Below, piece after piece: positions 13,219 to 22,669 of a stretch of 64,000 nucleotides of DNA. The first letter of the stretch is position 1; each line of letters starts with the position of its first letter. Under the pieces are notes generated by a model that worked only from the letters and a program-made list of their open reading frames with translations, had not been told where the DNA came from and made no database searches. Origin of the DNA: Plantibacter sp. ME-Dv--P-122b (GTDB lineage Bacteria > Actinomycetota > Actinomycetes > Actinomycetales > Microbacteriaceae); the NCBI RefSeq assembly GCF_030209375.1, contig NZ_JARVSC010000005.1, positions 248,001 to 312,000 of the forward strand. Direction: 5' to 3'. A program made the position numbers and the translations under genes.

Positions 13219-14031
13219 TCAGCGGGCGGTGCCGGCCGCGAGTGAACGGGCGACCTCGGTGATCGCCGGGACACCGCCGTCGGCGAGTGCCTTGACGAAC
13301 ACGGATCCGACGATGGCTCCGTCGGCGTACTCGAGGACCGACCGGACCTGCTCCGCGGTCGAGATGCCGATGCCGACGCACGCGTGCTGTGCCCCCGCCG
13401 TGCGGAGACGACCGACGAGGGTCTTCGCGGCCGCGTCGAGGTCCTGCCGGGCACCGGTGATGCCCATCGTGGAGACGGTGTACACGAAGCCGCGGGAGCG
13501 CTCGGTCACGAGCGACAGGCGCTCGTCGCTCGACGTCGGCGCTGCGAGGAAGACCCGGTCGAGACCGTGGCGTTCACTGGCGTCCAGCCAGTCCGCGGCG
13601 GCGTCGGGGGTGATGTCGGGCGTGATGAGCCCGGCTCCGCCGGCCGCTGCGAGGTCGGAGGCGAAGCGCTCGACGCCGTACTGCAACACCGGGTTCCAGT
13701 ACGTCATGACGAGGACCGGGACGTCCACGGCGGCGCGGATGGCGCTGATCGCCGTGAAGACGTCGCGCAACCGGAACCCCTCCGCGAGGGCGGTCATGGT
13801 CGCGGCCTGGATGACCGCTCCGTCCATGACAGGGTCGGAGTAGGGCACGCCGAGTTCGAGGACGTCGACGCCGTTCTGCGCGAGCGCGATGGCGGCGTCG
13901 ATGCTCGTCTGGAGGTCGGGGAACCCGACGGGCAGGTACCCGATGAGGGCGCCGCGTCGGTCGACGGCGGCCGCGTCGATCGCCGCGGCGACCGGTGAGG
14001 CCGTCGTGGCGTCGCTGGCCGGGGCGGTCAC
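13219..14031 (-). CDS. trpA: Tryptophan synthase alpha chain
   Basis: A 270-residue TIM-barrel subunit that cleaves indole-3-glycerol phosphate to indole and glyceraldehyde-3-phosphate; indole is channelled to TrpB. Motifs include [13 protein letters not shown], the catalytic Glu in [14 protein letters not shown], the catalytic Asp region in [12 protein letters not shown] and the phosphate-binding GIGISTAEQ. The GTG start overlaps the trpB stop by 4 nt (GTGA), which fixes the start and implies coupled translation. Length is normal. Confidence 0.97.
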   Translation of the reverse strand: MTAPASDATTASPVAAAIDAAAVDRRGALIGYLPVGFPDLQTSIDAAIALAQNGVDVLELGVPYSDPVMDGAVIQAATMTALAEGFRLRDVFTAISAIRAAVDVPVLVMTYWNPVLQYGVERFASDLAAAGGAGLITPDITPDAAADWLDASERHGLDRVFLAAPTSSDERLSLVTERSRGFVYTVSTMGITGARQDLDAAAKTLVGRLRTAGAQHACVGIGISTAEQVRSVLEYADGAIVGSVFVKALADGGVPAITEVARSLAAGTAR

Positions 14032-15278
14032 GCGTTCCGCCCGGCTTCGTCGAGGAGCCCGAAGTAGGTGGCCGCCGTCTCGACGTCCTTGTCTCCGCGC
14101 CCGGAGAGGTTGATGAGGATGGTCGCGTCGGGCCCCAGCTCCTTGCCGAGGACGATGGCCCCGGCCAGCGCGTGGGCGGACTCGATCGCGGGGATGATCC
14201 CCTCGGTGCGGCTCAGGAGCCGGAAGGCCTCCATCGCCTCGGCGTCCGTCGCGGGGACGTACGTCGCCCGCCCGGTGTCGGCGAGCCAGGCGTGCTCCGG
14301 TCCGACGCCCGGGTAGTCGAGCCCGGCGGAGATGGAGTGGGATTCGACGGTCTGGCCGTCGTCGTCCTGGAGGACGAAGGTGCGGGCACCGTGCAGGACG
14401 CCCGGACGACCGCGGCCGATGGACGCGGCGTGCCGTGGGGTGTCGACGCCGTCGCCGGCGGCCTCGACCCCGTAGAGCGCGACGTCCGCGTCGTCGAGGA
14501 AGGCGTGGAAGATGCCGATCGCGTTGGAGCCGCCGCCGACACAGGCGACGACCGCGTCGGGGAGTGAACCGTTCAGCTCGAGGAGCTGTGCGCGGGCCTC
14601 TTCGCCGATGATCTTCTGGAAGTCGCGGACCATCACGGGGAACGGGTGAGGACCCGCTGCCGTGCCGAAGATGTAGTTCGTCGTCTCGACCGACGCGACC
14701 CAGTCGCGGTACGCCTCGTTGATGGCGTCCTTGAGGGTCCGGGAGCCCGTCGTGACGGGGATCACGGTCGCGCCGAGGAGCCGCATACGGGCGACGTTGA
14801 GCGCCTGGCGCTCGGTGTCGACCTCGCCCATGTAGATCGTGCAGTCGAGGCCGAACAGCGCGGCCGCGGTGGCCGTGGCCACCCCGTGCTGACCGGCACC
14901 CGTCTCGGCGATGACGCGGGTCTTGCCGATGCGCTTCGTGAGGAGTGCCTGACCCAGGACGTTGTTGATCTTGTGGGAGCCGGTGTGGTTGAGGTCCTCG
15001 CGCTTGAGGAAGATGCGCGCACCGCCCGCGGATGCGGCGAAGCGGGGCACCTCGGTGATGATCGACGGGCGGCCGGCGTAGTCGCGGAGCAGCGTCGTCA
15101 GTTCGGCCTGGAAGCTCTCGTCGGCCTTGGCGGCCTCGTAGGCCGTCGCGAGTTCGTCGACCGCGGCGATGAGCGCCTCCGGCATGTAGCGTCCGCCGAA
15201 GTCGCCGAAGAACGGACCGACTTCGTCTCGGAGGTGCGTCGGTTCCGCGTGGGCGGGTGTGGCTGGTGACATGGTCAT
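14028..15278 (-). CDS. trpB: Tryptophan synthase beta chain
   Basis: A 416-residue PLP enzyme that joins indole and serine. Visible are [12 protein letters not shown], the PLP lysine in [14 protein letters not shown], the glutamate-containing AETGAGQHG, the phosphate-binding [10 protein letters not shown] and the C-terminal [11 protein letters not shown]. The length fits TrpB1. ATG at 15278 has GGAG 7 nt upstream; a second ATG lies at 15272. It overlaps trpC by 4 nt and trpA by 4 nt. Confidence 0.98.
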   Translation of the reverse strand: MTMSPATPAHAEPTHLRDEVGPFFGDFGGRYMPEALIAAVDELATAYEAAKADESFQAELTTLLRDYAGRPSIITEVPRFAASAGGARIFLKREDLNHTGSHKINNVLGQALLTKRIGKTRVIAETGAGQHGVATATAAALFGLDCTIYMGEVDTERQALNVARMRLLGATVIPVTTGSRTLKDAINEAYRDWVASVETTNYIFGTAAGPHPFPVMVRDFQKIIGEEARAQLLELNGSLPDAVVACVGGGSNAIGIFHAFLDDADVALYGVEAAGDGVDTPRHAASIGRGRPGVLHGARTFVLQDDDGQTVESHSISAGLDYPGVGPEHAWLADTGRATYVPATDAEAMEAFRLLSRTEGIIPAIESAHALAGAIVLGKELGPDATILINLSGRGDKDVETAATYFGLLDEAGRNA

Positions 15279-16051
15279 TCGGTGGCTCCCAGGAACTGTT
15301 CGAGGGTGGCGACGGGGTCGCCGGTGACGAGCGCCTCGCCGACCAGGACGACGTCGGCGCCGTCACGTCGGTAGGCGGCGACGTCGGCGGCGCGGAGCAC
15401 AGCGGACTCGGCCACCTTGACGGCGTCGGCGGGGAAACGGTCGGTCAACGATCCGAAGAGGTGTTGGTCGAGTTCGAAGGTGCTGAGGTTCCGCGCGTTG
15501 ACACCGATGAGCCGCGCGCCGATGTCGCTCGCTCTGGCCAGCTCGTCGGCGGAATGGGTCTCGACCAGTGGCGTCATGCCGAGCTGCACGACGAGTTCAT
15601 GCAGCGACGACAGGGTGGCCTGGTCGAGTCCGGCGACGATCAGGAGGACCAGGTCGGCGCCGGATGCCCGGGCTTCGAACACCTGGTACGGCAAGGAGAT
15701 GAAGTCCTTGCGCAGGACCGGGATGCGGATCGCGGCACGGACGGCCTCGAGGTCCTGCAGCGAACCGCCGAACTTCCGGCCCTCGGTCAGCACGCTGACC
15801 GCGCTGGCACCACCCTGCTCGTAGAGCGAGGCGAGGAGCGCCGGGTCGGGGATGTCGGCCAACGCGCCGCGGGACGGACTGGACCGCTTGACCTCGGCGA
15901 TGATCTTGACCTGGTCGGCCGGGGCGAGCGCAGCGAGAGCGTCGATGGCCGGTGGGGCGTCGACCGCAGCGGCTTCGACGACTGCAGCCGGACGGCCCGC
16001 GAGGCGCCCGAGAGCATCCTCCTTCGCGCCGGCCATCAGGTCGGCGAGCAT
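15275..16051 (-). CDS. trpC: Indole-3-glycerol phosphate synthase
   Basis: A 258-residue TIM-barrel enzyme that closes the indole ring from CdRP. Key motifs: [15 protein letters not shown] with the catalytic Lys, [29 protein letters not shown] and [11 protein letters not shown]. It is monofunctional; no TrpF domain is attached. The start is the ATG at 16051, only 2 nt after the preceding small gene's stop. Together with trpB and trpA it forms a tight operon; trpE, trpD and trpF are not in the window. Confidence 0.97.
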   Translation of the reverse strand: MLADLMAGAKEDALGRLAGRPAAVVEAAAVDAPPAIDALAALAPADQVKIIAEVKRSSPSRGALADIPDPALLASLYEQGGASAVSVLTEGRKFGGSLQDLEAVRAAIRIPVLRKDFISLPYQVFEARASGADLVLLIVAGLDQATLSSLHELVVQLGMTPLVETHSADELARASDIGARLIGVNARNLSTFELDQHLFGSLTDRFPADAVKVAESAVLRAADVAAYRRDGADVVLVGEALVTGDPVATLEQFLGATE

Positions 16052-16053
16052 GT

Positions 16054-16284
16054 TCAGTGCTCTTTCGCCACGGTCTTGGATCCGCCGACGCCGTATCCCG
16101 CCTTGGCGAGGACACCGCCCGTGATCCACCCGAGGAGGAGGACGCCGGCGGAGGCCCAGACGAGGACGGGCATGTCGAGCCAGAAGAAGACCGTACCGGC
16201 GGCGAACGCGACCAACATGATGATCACGGCCGTCCAGGCGGCGGGCGAGTGTCCGTGGCCGGGGTCCGAGGGGTCGGTGCTCAT
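16054..16284 (-). CDS. Small two-helix membrane protein of the trp cluster (HGH motif)
   Basis: A 76-residue protein with two hydrophobic helices (WTAVIIMLVAFAAGTVFFWL and VLVWASAGVLLLGWITGGVLA) behind a hydrophilic start containing GHGHSPAAW. This HGxxPAAW-type protein is a regular neighbour between the Trp-associated membrane protein and trpC in actinobacteria, often called the HGX or DUF6704 family. Function is unknown. ATG at 16284 is preferred to the far-upstream one because AGGAGAAC precedes it. It stops 2 nt before trpC, so the two are cotranscribed. Confidence 0.85.
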   Translation of the reverse strand: MSTDPSDPGHGHSPAAWTAVIIMLVAFAAGTVFFWLDMPVLVWASAGVLLLGWITGGVLAKAGYGVGGSKTVAKEH

Positions 16285-16399
16285 GGTTCTCCTTCTCTGC
16301 GAGTGCGGGTTCCAGTGTACCGGCAAGCGGTGCGCGGTTCCGTGCGTGGGCCACGAGTTCCCAGGTGGCCCGGGGTGCCGTCGTGGGTCGGCGGAGCGG

Positions 16400-17092
16400 T
16401 CAGCGCGTCGGGTCGTCGCCGCGGCTGAGGTCGTCCCAGGCGCCCACCGGGTCGGCGCTCGGGGCCGTCTCGACCTGCGTGAACCGGACGGTCTGGTACT
16501 TCTTCGACGGACCGGGCCACCGGCGGTGGGTGAGCACGGTCGCGAGCCCGGCGAGTCCGAGCACGACGCCGAGCACCAGGGTGATCGCCGGCCAGGCGGT
16601 GAGCGTGGTCGCCGCGACGAGGTCGATGGTCGACTGGCTTCCGGCGACGCCCGTGGCCTCGGTGACGGCCGCCGCGCCCGCGGTCGCCGGCGAGGCGAGC
16701 ACCGCGATCGACGAGATCATGACGCAGGCGCCGATCATGGCCTCCAACAGGCCGAGGATGATGCGGAACACCGGCCCGGCGATCGCCAGCGCCGCGACGA
16801 GGGCGAGACCGGCGAGGGCGAGTGCGGACAGGGCGGGAGCGGCGACGGAGCCGACCACGTCGAGCGCGCCGGAGTGTGGGCCGACGCCCACGAGGCTGAT
16901 CGAGAGCCAGGTCTGGGTCCACGCCGCGAGGATGAGCGCGTCGGCGAGGACGGCGGTGACGAGGAGCAGGGTCTTCAGGCGGCGCTGACGACTGCGCAGA
17001 GCTCGTGACTCGAGCTCGTCAGCCTCGGACCGTTCGTCGGGCCTCGGCGGACCCACCGGCCCGGACTGGGGTGCTGCAGTGCTCTCGGTCAT
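16400..17092 (-). CDS. Trp biosynthesis-associated membrane protein
   Basis: A 230-residue membrane protein with a charged N-terminal tail and about four hydrophobic segments (TLLLVTAVLADALILAAWTQ near residues 41-60; ALSALALAGLALVAALAIAG; MIGACVMISSIAVLAS; ITLVLGVVLGLAGLATVL). The pattern and place match the actinobacterial family found only inside trp operons, whose function is unknown. In most relatives trpE lies directly before it; here hisI ends 13 nt upstream and trpE is absent. No catalytic motif is visible. Confidence 0.85.
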   Translation of the reverse strand: MTESTAAPQSGPVGPPRPDERSEADELESRALRSRQRRLKTLLLVTAVLADALILAAWTQTWLSISLVGVGPHSGALDVVGSVAAPALSALALAGLALVAALAIAGPVFRIILGLLEAMIGACVMISSIAVLASPATAGAAAVTEATGVAGSQSTIDLVAATTLTAWPAITLVLGVVLGLAGLATVLTHRRWPGPSKKYQTVRFTQVETAPSADPVGAWDDLSRGDDPTR

Positions 17093-17105
17093 GCTCCAAC
17101 TCGAT

Positions 17106-17495
17106 TCATGGTGTCGGCGATGGCGCTGCGACGACGTCGAGGCTCCGGCCGTCGAAACAGCTGCGCGTGCCCGTGTGGCAGGCGGCGCCGTGCTGATCGA
17201 CCTCCACCAACAGGGTATCCCCGTCGCAGTCGTAGGCGAGCGCCCGGACGAACTGCACGTGGCCGGAGGTGTCCCCCTTGCGCCAGTACTCCTGTCGTGA
17301 GCGGGACCAGTAGGTGACCCGACCCTCGGTCATCGTCCGGCGGACGGCCTCGGCGTCCATCCACCCGAGCATGAGCACCTCACGGGAGTCCCATTGCTGC
17401 ACGATCGCGGGCAGCAGGCCCTGCGCGTCGAAGGTGAGCTGCCCGATGGCGGTCTCCGGATCGGCGCCGACCGGGATGGTGATGTCCGCGCTCAT
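17106..17495 (-). CDS. hisI: Phosphoribosyl-AMP cyclohydrolase
   Basis: A 129-residue enzyme of the third step of histidine synthesis, opening the purine ring of PR-AMP. The metal-binding set is visible as [34 protein letters not shown] with Zn and Mg ligands, and TRSCF. It is monofunctional, with HisE encoded separately at 19220. The ATG overlaps the hisF stop by 4 nt (ATGA). Confidence 0.97.
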   Translation of the reverse strand: MSADITIPVGADPETAIGQLTFDAQGLLPAIVQQWDSREVLMLGWMDAEAVRRTMTEGRVTYWSRSRQEYWRKGDTSGHVQFVRALAYDCDGDTLLVEVDQHGAACHTGTRSCFDGRSLDVVAAPSPTP

Positions 17496-18256
17496 GCCCG
17501 CACCGTCCAGCCCGCGTCGGCGAGTTCCTGTTTGACCTGGCCGATCGTCAACTCACCGTTGTGGAAGACGCTCGCCGCGAGGACGGCGTCGGCACCCGCG
17601 GCGATCGCGGGTGGGAAGTCGGCGAGGCGGCCTGCTCCCCCGGACGCGATGACCGGAACCCGGCTGATCTCGCGCATGGCGCTGATGAGCTCGGTGTCGA
17701 ACCCGGCTTTAGTGCCGTCGGCGTCGATCGAGTTCACCAGCAGCTCGCCCGCACCGCGTTCGATCGCCTCGGACGCCCAGGCGAGCGCGTCGAGCTCGGT
17801 CTCACGTCGGCCGCCGTGTGTCGTGACGATCCATCCGGATGCGCTGCCGGCGTGTCGCTTCACGTCCAGGGAGAGGACGAGGACCTGAGCGCCGAAGCGG
17901 TCGGCGATCTCCCCCAGCAACCCCGGCCGGGCGATCGCGGCGCTGTTCACGCCGACCTTGTCCGCCCCGCTGGCCAGCAGCCGCGAGACGTCCTGGGTCG
18001 AGCGGACCCCGCCGCCGACCGTGAGCGGGATGAAGACCTGCTCGGCGGTGCGGCTGACGAGGTCGTAGGTGGTGTCGCGTTCGGCGACGGTGGCCGTGAC
18101 GTCGAGGAAGGTCAGTTCATCGGCGCCCTGCTCGGCGTAGCGCTTCGCGAGTTCGACGGGGTCGCCGGCGTCGCGGAGGTCGAGGAAGTTGACGCCCTTG
18201 ACGACGCGCCCGTCGGCGACGTCGAGACAGGGGATGACTCGGGTGGCGAGTGACAC
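17492..18256 (-). CDS. hisF: Imidazole glycerol phosphate synthase, cyclase subunit
   Basis: A 254-residue TIM barrel that uses ammonia from HisH to make imidazole glycerol phosphate and AICAR. Motifs: [19 protein letters not shown] with the catalytic Asp, [30 protein letters not shown] with the second catalytic Asp, and VIASGGAG. The GTG start gives the standard length. HisH and HisA are not in the window. Confidence 0.97.
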   Translation of the reverse strand: MSLATRVIPCLDVADGRVVKGVNFLDLRDAGDPVELAKRYAEQGADELTFLDVTATVAERDTTYDLVSRTAEQVFIPLTVGGGVRSTQDVSRLLASGADKVGVNSAAIARPGLLGEIADRFGAQVLVLSLDVKRHAGSASGWIVTTHGGRRETELDALAWASEAIERGAGELLVNSIDADGTKAGFDTELISAMREISRVPVIASGGAGRLADFPPAIAAGADAVLAASVFHNGELTIGQVKQELADAGWTVRA

Positions 18257-18303
18257 GGAGGCCTCCGCAGGACGACTGGGACGGTTGGCGATGGAAGGGC
18301 GAC

Positions 18304-19143
18304 TCAGAGTCGGGCGGCGTGGATGGCCGTGACGAGGATGGCGCGTGCGCCGAGCTCGTAGAGGCGGTCCATGACGTCGTTCGCGTCGCCGCGAGGGATC
18401 ATGACCCGGACCGCGACCCACTCGGGGTCGCGGAGCGGCGAGATCGTCGGCGACTCGATGCCACCGGCGACGGCGGTCGCCTGCTCGAGCAGCCGGACCG
18501 GGAGGTCGTAGTCGACGAGCACGTACTGCCGCGCGACGAGGACGCCCTGCAGTCGGCGGATGAGCGTCGCGGTGGTGGGCTTCGTCTCCGGTGACGCGAT
18601 GAGCACGGCGGTGGAGTCGAGGATCACCGGGCCGAAGATGCCCAGTCCGGCCTTCCGGAGGGTCGTGCCGGTGGACACGACGTCGGCCACCGCGTCCGCG
18701 ACGCCGAGCTGGACCGCCGACTCGACCGCACCGTCGAGGTGGACGAGCGTCGCATCCACACCGGCGTCGCGGAGGAAGTTGCCGACGAGGCCGGGGTAGC
18801 TGGTGGCGACGGTCTTCCCCGCGAGATCGGAGAGCTCGGAGAACTGGTCGGCCGGACCGGCGAAGCGGAACGTCGAGCCGCCGAAGCCCAGCTCGGCGAG
18901 TTCGGTCGCGGCGGAGTGCGAATCCAGGAGCAGATCGCGCCCCGTGATGCCGATGTCGAGCGCGCCGGAACCGACGTAGGTCGCGATGTCGCGTGGACGG
19001 AGGTAGAAGAATTCGACGTCGTTCCGTGCGTCGACGACGTGGAGTTCCTTGGTGTCGCGACGGGTCGCGTAGCCGGCCTCCTGCAACATCTCGACGGCGG
19101 TCTCGGACAGCGAGCCCTTGTTGGGCACGGCGACTCTCAGCAT
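18304..19143 (-). CDS. hisG: ATP phosphoribosyltransferase, long form
   Basis: A 279-residue first enzyme of histidine synthesis (ATP plus PRPP to PR-ATP). It is the long form: a catalytic pair of domains ([23 protein letters not shown], the PRPP site [18 protein letters not shown]) followed by a C-terminal regulatory domain (about 205-279, [22 protein letters not shown]) that normally binds histidine. No HisZ is therefore expected. It lies 47 nt before hisF and 76 nt after hisE. Confidence 0.97.
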   Translation of the reverse strand: MLRVAVPNKGSLSETAVEMLQEAGYATRRDTKELHVVDARNDVEFFYLRPRDIATYVGSGALDIGITGRDLLLDSHSAATELAELGFGGSTFRFAGPADQFSELSDLAGKTVATSYPGLVGNFLRDAGVDATLVHLDGAVESAVQLGVADAVADVVSTGTTLRKAGLGIFGPVILDSTAVLIASPETKPTTATLIRRLQGVLVARQYVLVDYDLPVRLLEQATAVAGGIESPTISPLRDPEWVAVRVMIPRGDANDVMDRLYELGARAILVTAIHAARL

Positions 19144-19219
19144 GGGGTGACTTTCGTGTTGTGCGACGGTGTCTCGACAGGGTGATCAGGAGGCGCGGCG
19201 GATGCGCCGCGACGTGCTC

Positions 19220-19483
19220 CTACAGATGTCGGTAGACGTCGGCGGGGGTGAGCCCCTTCGCCACCATCATCACCTGCACGTGGTAGAGCAGCTGGGAGAT
19301 CTCCTCGGCCGTCTCGGTGTCGCTCTGGTACTCGGCCGCCATCCAGACCTCGGCGGCCTCCTCGACGATCTTCTTCCCGATGCCGTGCACGCCCGTGTCC
19401 AGTTCGCGGACGGTGCCGGAACCCTCCGGCCGGGTCTCGGCCTTCAGGCGCAGCTCGTCGAACAGCTCGTCGAAGGTTTTCAC
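19220..19483 (-). CDS. hisE: Phosphoribosyl-ATP pyrophosphatase
   Basis: An 87-residue all-alpha MazG-like hydrolase that converts PR-ATP to PR-AMP. Visible are [30 protein letters not shown] with the metal-binding Glu residues, and [14 protein letters not shown]. The GTG start is supported by a TACCCT box 7 nt upstream (19491-19496); there is no Shine-Dalgarno. It precedes hisG, completing the first two steps of the pathway here. Confidence 0.95.
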   Translation of the reverse strand: MKTFDELFDELRLKAETRPEGSGTVRELDTGVHGIGKKIVEEAAEVWMAAEYQSDTETAEEISQLLYHVQVMMVAKGLTPADVYRHL

Positions 19484-19490
19484 GTGCTCC

Positions 19491-19496
19491 AGGGTA
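19491..19496 (-). promoter_or_regulatory. -10 box of hisE (TACCCT), leaderless
   Basis: TACCCT on the minus strand 7 nt before the hisE GTG. It would drive hisE-hisG and possibly the downstream his/trp genes. Confidence 0.45.
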
Positions 19497-19548
19497 CCGG
19501 TTCCAGGCGGCGGTGCGCACCGCGGACGTGCTCGACCGGCCCGCCGCG

Positions 19549-20217
19549 TCAGTGGGTGTGCGTCGACGCCTCGGCTGCGGCGCGGAGGAGCGCGATGTTC
19601 GACGCCGGATCGGAACCGCTGTAGACGGCCGAACCCGCGACGAAGGTGTCGGCGCCGGCGGCGGCCGCGATCCCGATCGTGTCCGCGGAGATCCCGCCGT
19701 CGACCTGGAGCCAGACGTCGAGACCGGCGCGGGCGACTTCGGCGGACAGCGCCTGCAACTTGGGCATGGTCTCCGGCATGAACGACTGTCCGCCGAATCC
19801 CGGTTCGACCGTCATGACGAGTACCTGGTCGAACTCCGGCAGGAGCTCCAGGTACGGCTCGATGGGCGTGCCGGGCTTCACCGCGATCCCGGCGCGTGCC
19901 CCGATGGAACGCAGACGCCTGGCGAGGGCGACGGGGTCGCCGGTGGCCTCCGCGTGGAACGTCACCGAGTACGCGCCGAGCTCGGCGTAGCCCGGAGCCC
20001 ATCGGTCGACGTCCGAGATCATGAGGTGGACATCGAGCGGGACCGGTGACACGTCCTGGATGCGACCGACCATCTGCGGACCGAACGTGAGGTTCGGGAC
20101 GAAATGGTTGTCCATGACGTCGACGTGGACGAGGTCGGCGCTCGCGATCCGTTCCAGGCCGGCCTGGAGGTTCACGAAATCGGCGGACAGGATGCTCGGA
20201 TTGATGCGCGCGGACAT
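19549..20217 (-). CDS. rpe: Ribulose-phosphate 3-epimerase
   Basis: A 222-residue TIM-barrel enzyme of the pentose phosphate pathway that interconverts ribulose-5-P and xylulose-5-P. Motifs: [12 protein letters not shown], the metal-binding [37 protein letters not shown] and LQVDGGI. The ATG at 20217 is preceded by TAGGCT 7 nt upstream (20225-20230) and no Shine-Dalgarno, so a leaderless message is likely even though rsmB ends only 10 bp upstream. Confidence 0.98.
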   Translation of the reverse strand: MSARINPSILSADFVNLQAGLERIASADLVHVDVMDNHFVPNLTFGPQMVGRIQDVSPVPLDVHLMISDVDRWAPGYAELGAYSVTFHAEATGDPVALARRLRSIGARAGIAVKPGTPIEPYLELLPEFDQVLVMTVEPGFGGQSFMPETMPKLQALSAEVARAGLDVWLQVDGGISADTIGIAAAAGADTFVAGSAVYSGSDPASNIALLRAAAEASTHTH

Positions 20218-20224
20218 GTGTTCG

Positions 20225-20230
20225 AGCCTA
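20225..20230 (-). promoter_or_regulatory. -10 box of rpe (TAGGCT), leaderless
   Basis: TAGGCT on the minus strand, 7 nt before the rpe ATG; it overlaps the rsmB stop codon region (20228-20230). Confidence 0.45.
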
Positions 20231-21715
20231 TCGACCGACAGCGGGTTCGGCCGACTCCGCGGGCTTGCGGAGCAGCGCGATGTACATGGCGTCGGTCCCC
20301 TGGCGGTGCGGCCAGAGCTGGACGGCACCACCGGGCGCCGCGGCGTCGAGCGGTTCGGTCGTGACCTGGTCGAGCACACCGGAGGTGTCGAGTCGCTCCA
20401 TCCCGGGATGGGCTCGCAGGGCGCTCTCCACGATCAGTGCCGTCTCGCCGACGTGGGGTGAACACGTCACGTACGCCACGATCCCGCCGGGAGCGAGCGA
20501 GGTGATGGCGGCATCGAGCAGTGAGCCCTGCAGTCGGGTCAGCTCGGCGACGTCCTTCGGGGTCTTCCGCCACCGCGCCTCCGGTCGTCGTCGCAGCGCG
20601 CCGAGCCCCGTGCACGGAGCGTCGAGGAGGATGCGGTCGTAGGCCCCGGGATGCGCTGCCGCGAGCGTCGTGCCGTCGGCGGTCGAGACCGACACGTCGA
20701 GCGGGACGCCCGCGAGGGCGCGTTCCACGAGACGGGCCCTGGCGGGGACCAGTTCGTTCGCGTCGAGGTGTGCTCCCCTGGCGAGGGCTTCGGCGGCCAG
20801 CAGCGCCGCCTTGCCACCCGGCCCCGCGCAGAGGTCGAGCCATCGCTCGCCTGGCCGGACCGGAGCCGCCCGCGTCAGCGCGAGCGCGGCGAGCTGCGAG
20901 CCCTCGTCCTGGACGCGGAGACGCCCGCCGCCGGTCCCGACGAGCTGGACCGGGTCGCCACCGGGGCTGCGGAAGCCGTACGGGGAGAAGCGGTTCGGTT
21001 CGGCGTCCACGGGCCGGTCGGCGAGCCCCGGGAGCGCGATGAGGTTCACCTGTGGGGCGAGGTTGTCCGCGGCCAGCGCATCCTCGAGTTCGTCGCCGCG
21101 GTCCTGCAGGTCGAGCGCCTGCCTGATGGCCCGGACGACCCACGACGGGTGGGCGGTGCTCACGGCCAGGCGATCGGTGTCGTTCGTGACCTCACCCAGA
21201 AGGATCCGCTCCCACTCGGTGGGTTCGGTCCGCGAGATGGTGCGGAGGACACCGTTGGTGAAGCCGGCCGCGGACCGTGAGCCGGCGGACCGCGCGAGCT
21301 CGACCGACTCGTTCACGGCGGCGTGGCCCGCGACGCGCATGGAGAGCAGCTGATGGGCGCCGAGCCGCAGGACGTCGAGGATCGCGTCGTCGATCTCGGT
21401 CACGGGACGCTTGGCCGCGTGCGCGATGACGCGGTCGTAGTACCCGCGTCGGCGGAGGGTGCCGTACGTCAGCTCGGTCGCGAGGCCGGCGTCCGCCGGG
21501 CTCAACTTCGCCTCGGCCAGGCGGTGCGGCAGGAGGAGGTTCGCGTAGGCGTCCGAGGTGCTGACGGCATGGATGACGTCGAAGGCCACCCGGCGTGCCG
21601 GCTGCACGGTCGCCGAGTCACGCGGACGGGTGGGACGCTGGCGTCCGCGTCGGGGTTCCTCGGCGCGGGGCCGTCGGTCGCGACGTCGCTGGCCCTCGGG
21701 CTGCTGGCCGCTCAC
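20228..21715 (-). CDS. rsmB: 16S rRNA (cytosine-5)-methyltransferase, RsmB/NOL1/Sun family
   Basis: A 495-residue rRNA methyltransferase. After a basic, Arg-rich leader of about 35 residues comes a NusB-like RNA-binding domain (ARRVAFDVIHAVS, LTYGTLRRRGYYDRV) and then a Rossmann SAM domain with LDLCAGPGGKAALLAAEA, the proline-cysteine loop ILLDAPCTGLGALRRRPEARW and the catalytic Cys in AYVTCSPHVGE. The GTG start overlaps the fmt stop by 4 nt (GTGA), which fixes the N-terminus. fmt-rsmB pairing is classic. Confidence 0.95.
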   Translation of the reverse strand: MSGQQPEGQRRRDRRPRAEEPRRGRQRPTRPRDSATVQPARRVAFDVIHAVSTSDAYANLLLPHRLAEAKLSPADAGLATELTYGTLRRRGYYDRVIAHAAKRPVTEIDDAILDVLRLGAHQLLSMRVAGHAAVNESVELARSAGSRSAAGFTNGVLRTISRTEPTEWERILLGEVTNDTDRLAVSTAHPSWVVRAIRQALDLQDRGDELEDALAADNLAPQVNLIALPGLADRPVDAEPNRFSPYGFRSPGGDPVQLVGTGGGRLRVQDEGSQLAALALTRAAPVRPGERWLDLCAGPGGKAALLAAEALARGAHLDANELVPARARLVERALAGVPLDVSVSTADGTTLAAAHPGAYDRILLDAPCTGLGALRRRPEARWRKTPKDVAELTRLQGSLLDAAITSLAPGGIVAYVTCSPHVGETALIVESALRAHPGMERLDTSGVLDQVTTEPLDAAAPGGAVQLWPHRQGTDAMYIALLRKPAESAEPAVGR

Positions 21716-22641
21716 GCGGTGACCAGCCGATCGGTTCCAGCGGACGCACCACGCCACCAGTCGGCGGCGGGCATCGCCGTGCGCCCGGCGGGCTGCACTT
21801 CCAGGAGTCGCAACGGTGTGTCCGCCGTGCCGACCAGGACGAGGCCGTCGACGGACACGATCGTCCCGGGCGCCGGCGGGTCCGTCGGCATGGTCGTCGC
21901 GGGGACGGCGCGGTGCACCTTCAGCCGTGCCTCGTCGAGGAGGGTGAACGCGCCCGGCTCGGGGGTGACCCCGCGGATCTGCGACCACACCTCGGCGACG
22001 GGGCGGTCCCAGACGATCCGGCCGTCCTGGCCGTCGAGCTTGGGCGCGAGCGACACCTCGCCCTGCTGTGGGGCAGCCTCGGCGGTGCCTGCGGCGATGG
22101 CGGCGACGACCTCCACGGTGAGCGGAGCGCCGAGGTCGGCGAGGCGGTCGAGGAGCTCCCCCGACGTCTCGCGCTCGGCGATCGGCGTCTCCACCGTCGC
22201 GAAGACGTCTCCGGCGTCGAGAGCCGGCACGAGCTGGAAGACCGACGCACCGGTGACCGCGTCTCCGGCCATCACGGAGCGCTGGACGGGAGCCGCGCCG
22301 CGCCAGGCCGGCAGCAGCGAGAAGTGCAGGTTGATCCAGCCGTGCGCCGGCGCGGACAGGAGGGGTTCGCGGACGAGCCCGCCGTACGCGACGATCACGC
22401 CGAGTTCCGCGCGGAGCGCGACGATCCGCGCGGTCGCGTCGTCGTCGAGACGTGCGGCACGGATGACCTGGAGCCCCAGTCGTTCGGCGGCCACGGCCAC
22501 CGGCGACGGGGTCAGGACCCGTTTGCGGCCGAGCGGGGCGTCGGGTCGGGTCACGACGGCAGCGATCTCGTGCCCGGCCGAGACGAGCGCGTCGAGCGTC
22601 GGGACGGCGACGGCGGGGGTGCCGGCGAAGACCAGCCTCAT
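21712..22641 (-). CDS. fmt: Methionyl-tRNA formyltransferase
   Basis: A 309-residue enzyme that formylates initiator Met-tRNA using 10-formyl-THF. The catalytic domain shows MRLVFAGTPAVAVPTLDAL, NLHFSLLPAWRGAAPVQ with the catalytic Asn-His, and GASVFQLVPALDAGDV; a C-terminal OB-like domain starts near residue 205. Length is normal. It follows priA after 28 nt. Confidence 0.97.
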   Translation of the reverse strand: MRLVFAGTPAVAVPTLDALVSAGHEIAAVVTRPDAPLGRKRVLTPSPVAVAAERLGLQVIRAARLDDDATARIVALRAELGVIVAYGGLVREPLLSAPAHGWINLHFSLLPAWRGAAPVQRSVMAGDAVTGASVFQLVPALDAGDVFATVETPIAERETSGELLDRLADLGAPLTVEVVAAIAAGTAEAAPQQGEVSLAPKLDGQDGRIVWDRPVAEVWSQIRGVTPEPGAFTLLDEARLKVHRAVPATTMPTDPPAPGTIVSVDGLVLVGTADTPLRLLEVQPAGRTAMPAADWWRGASAGTDRLVTA

Positions 22642-22669
22642 GCGGTTCGGACTTCGTGGACGGGGTGGA

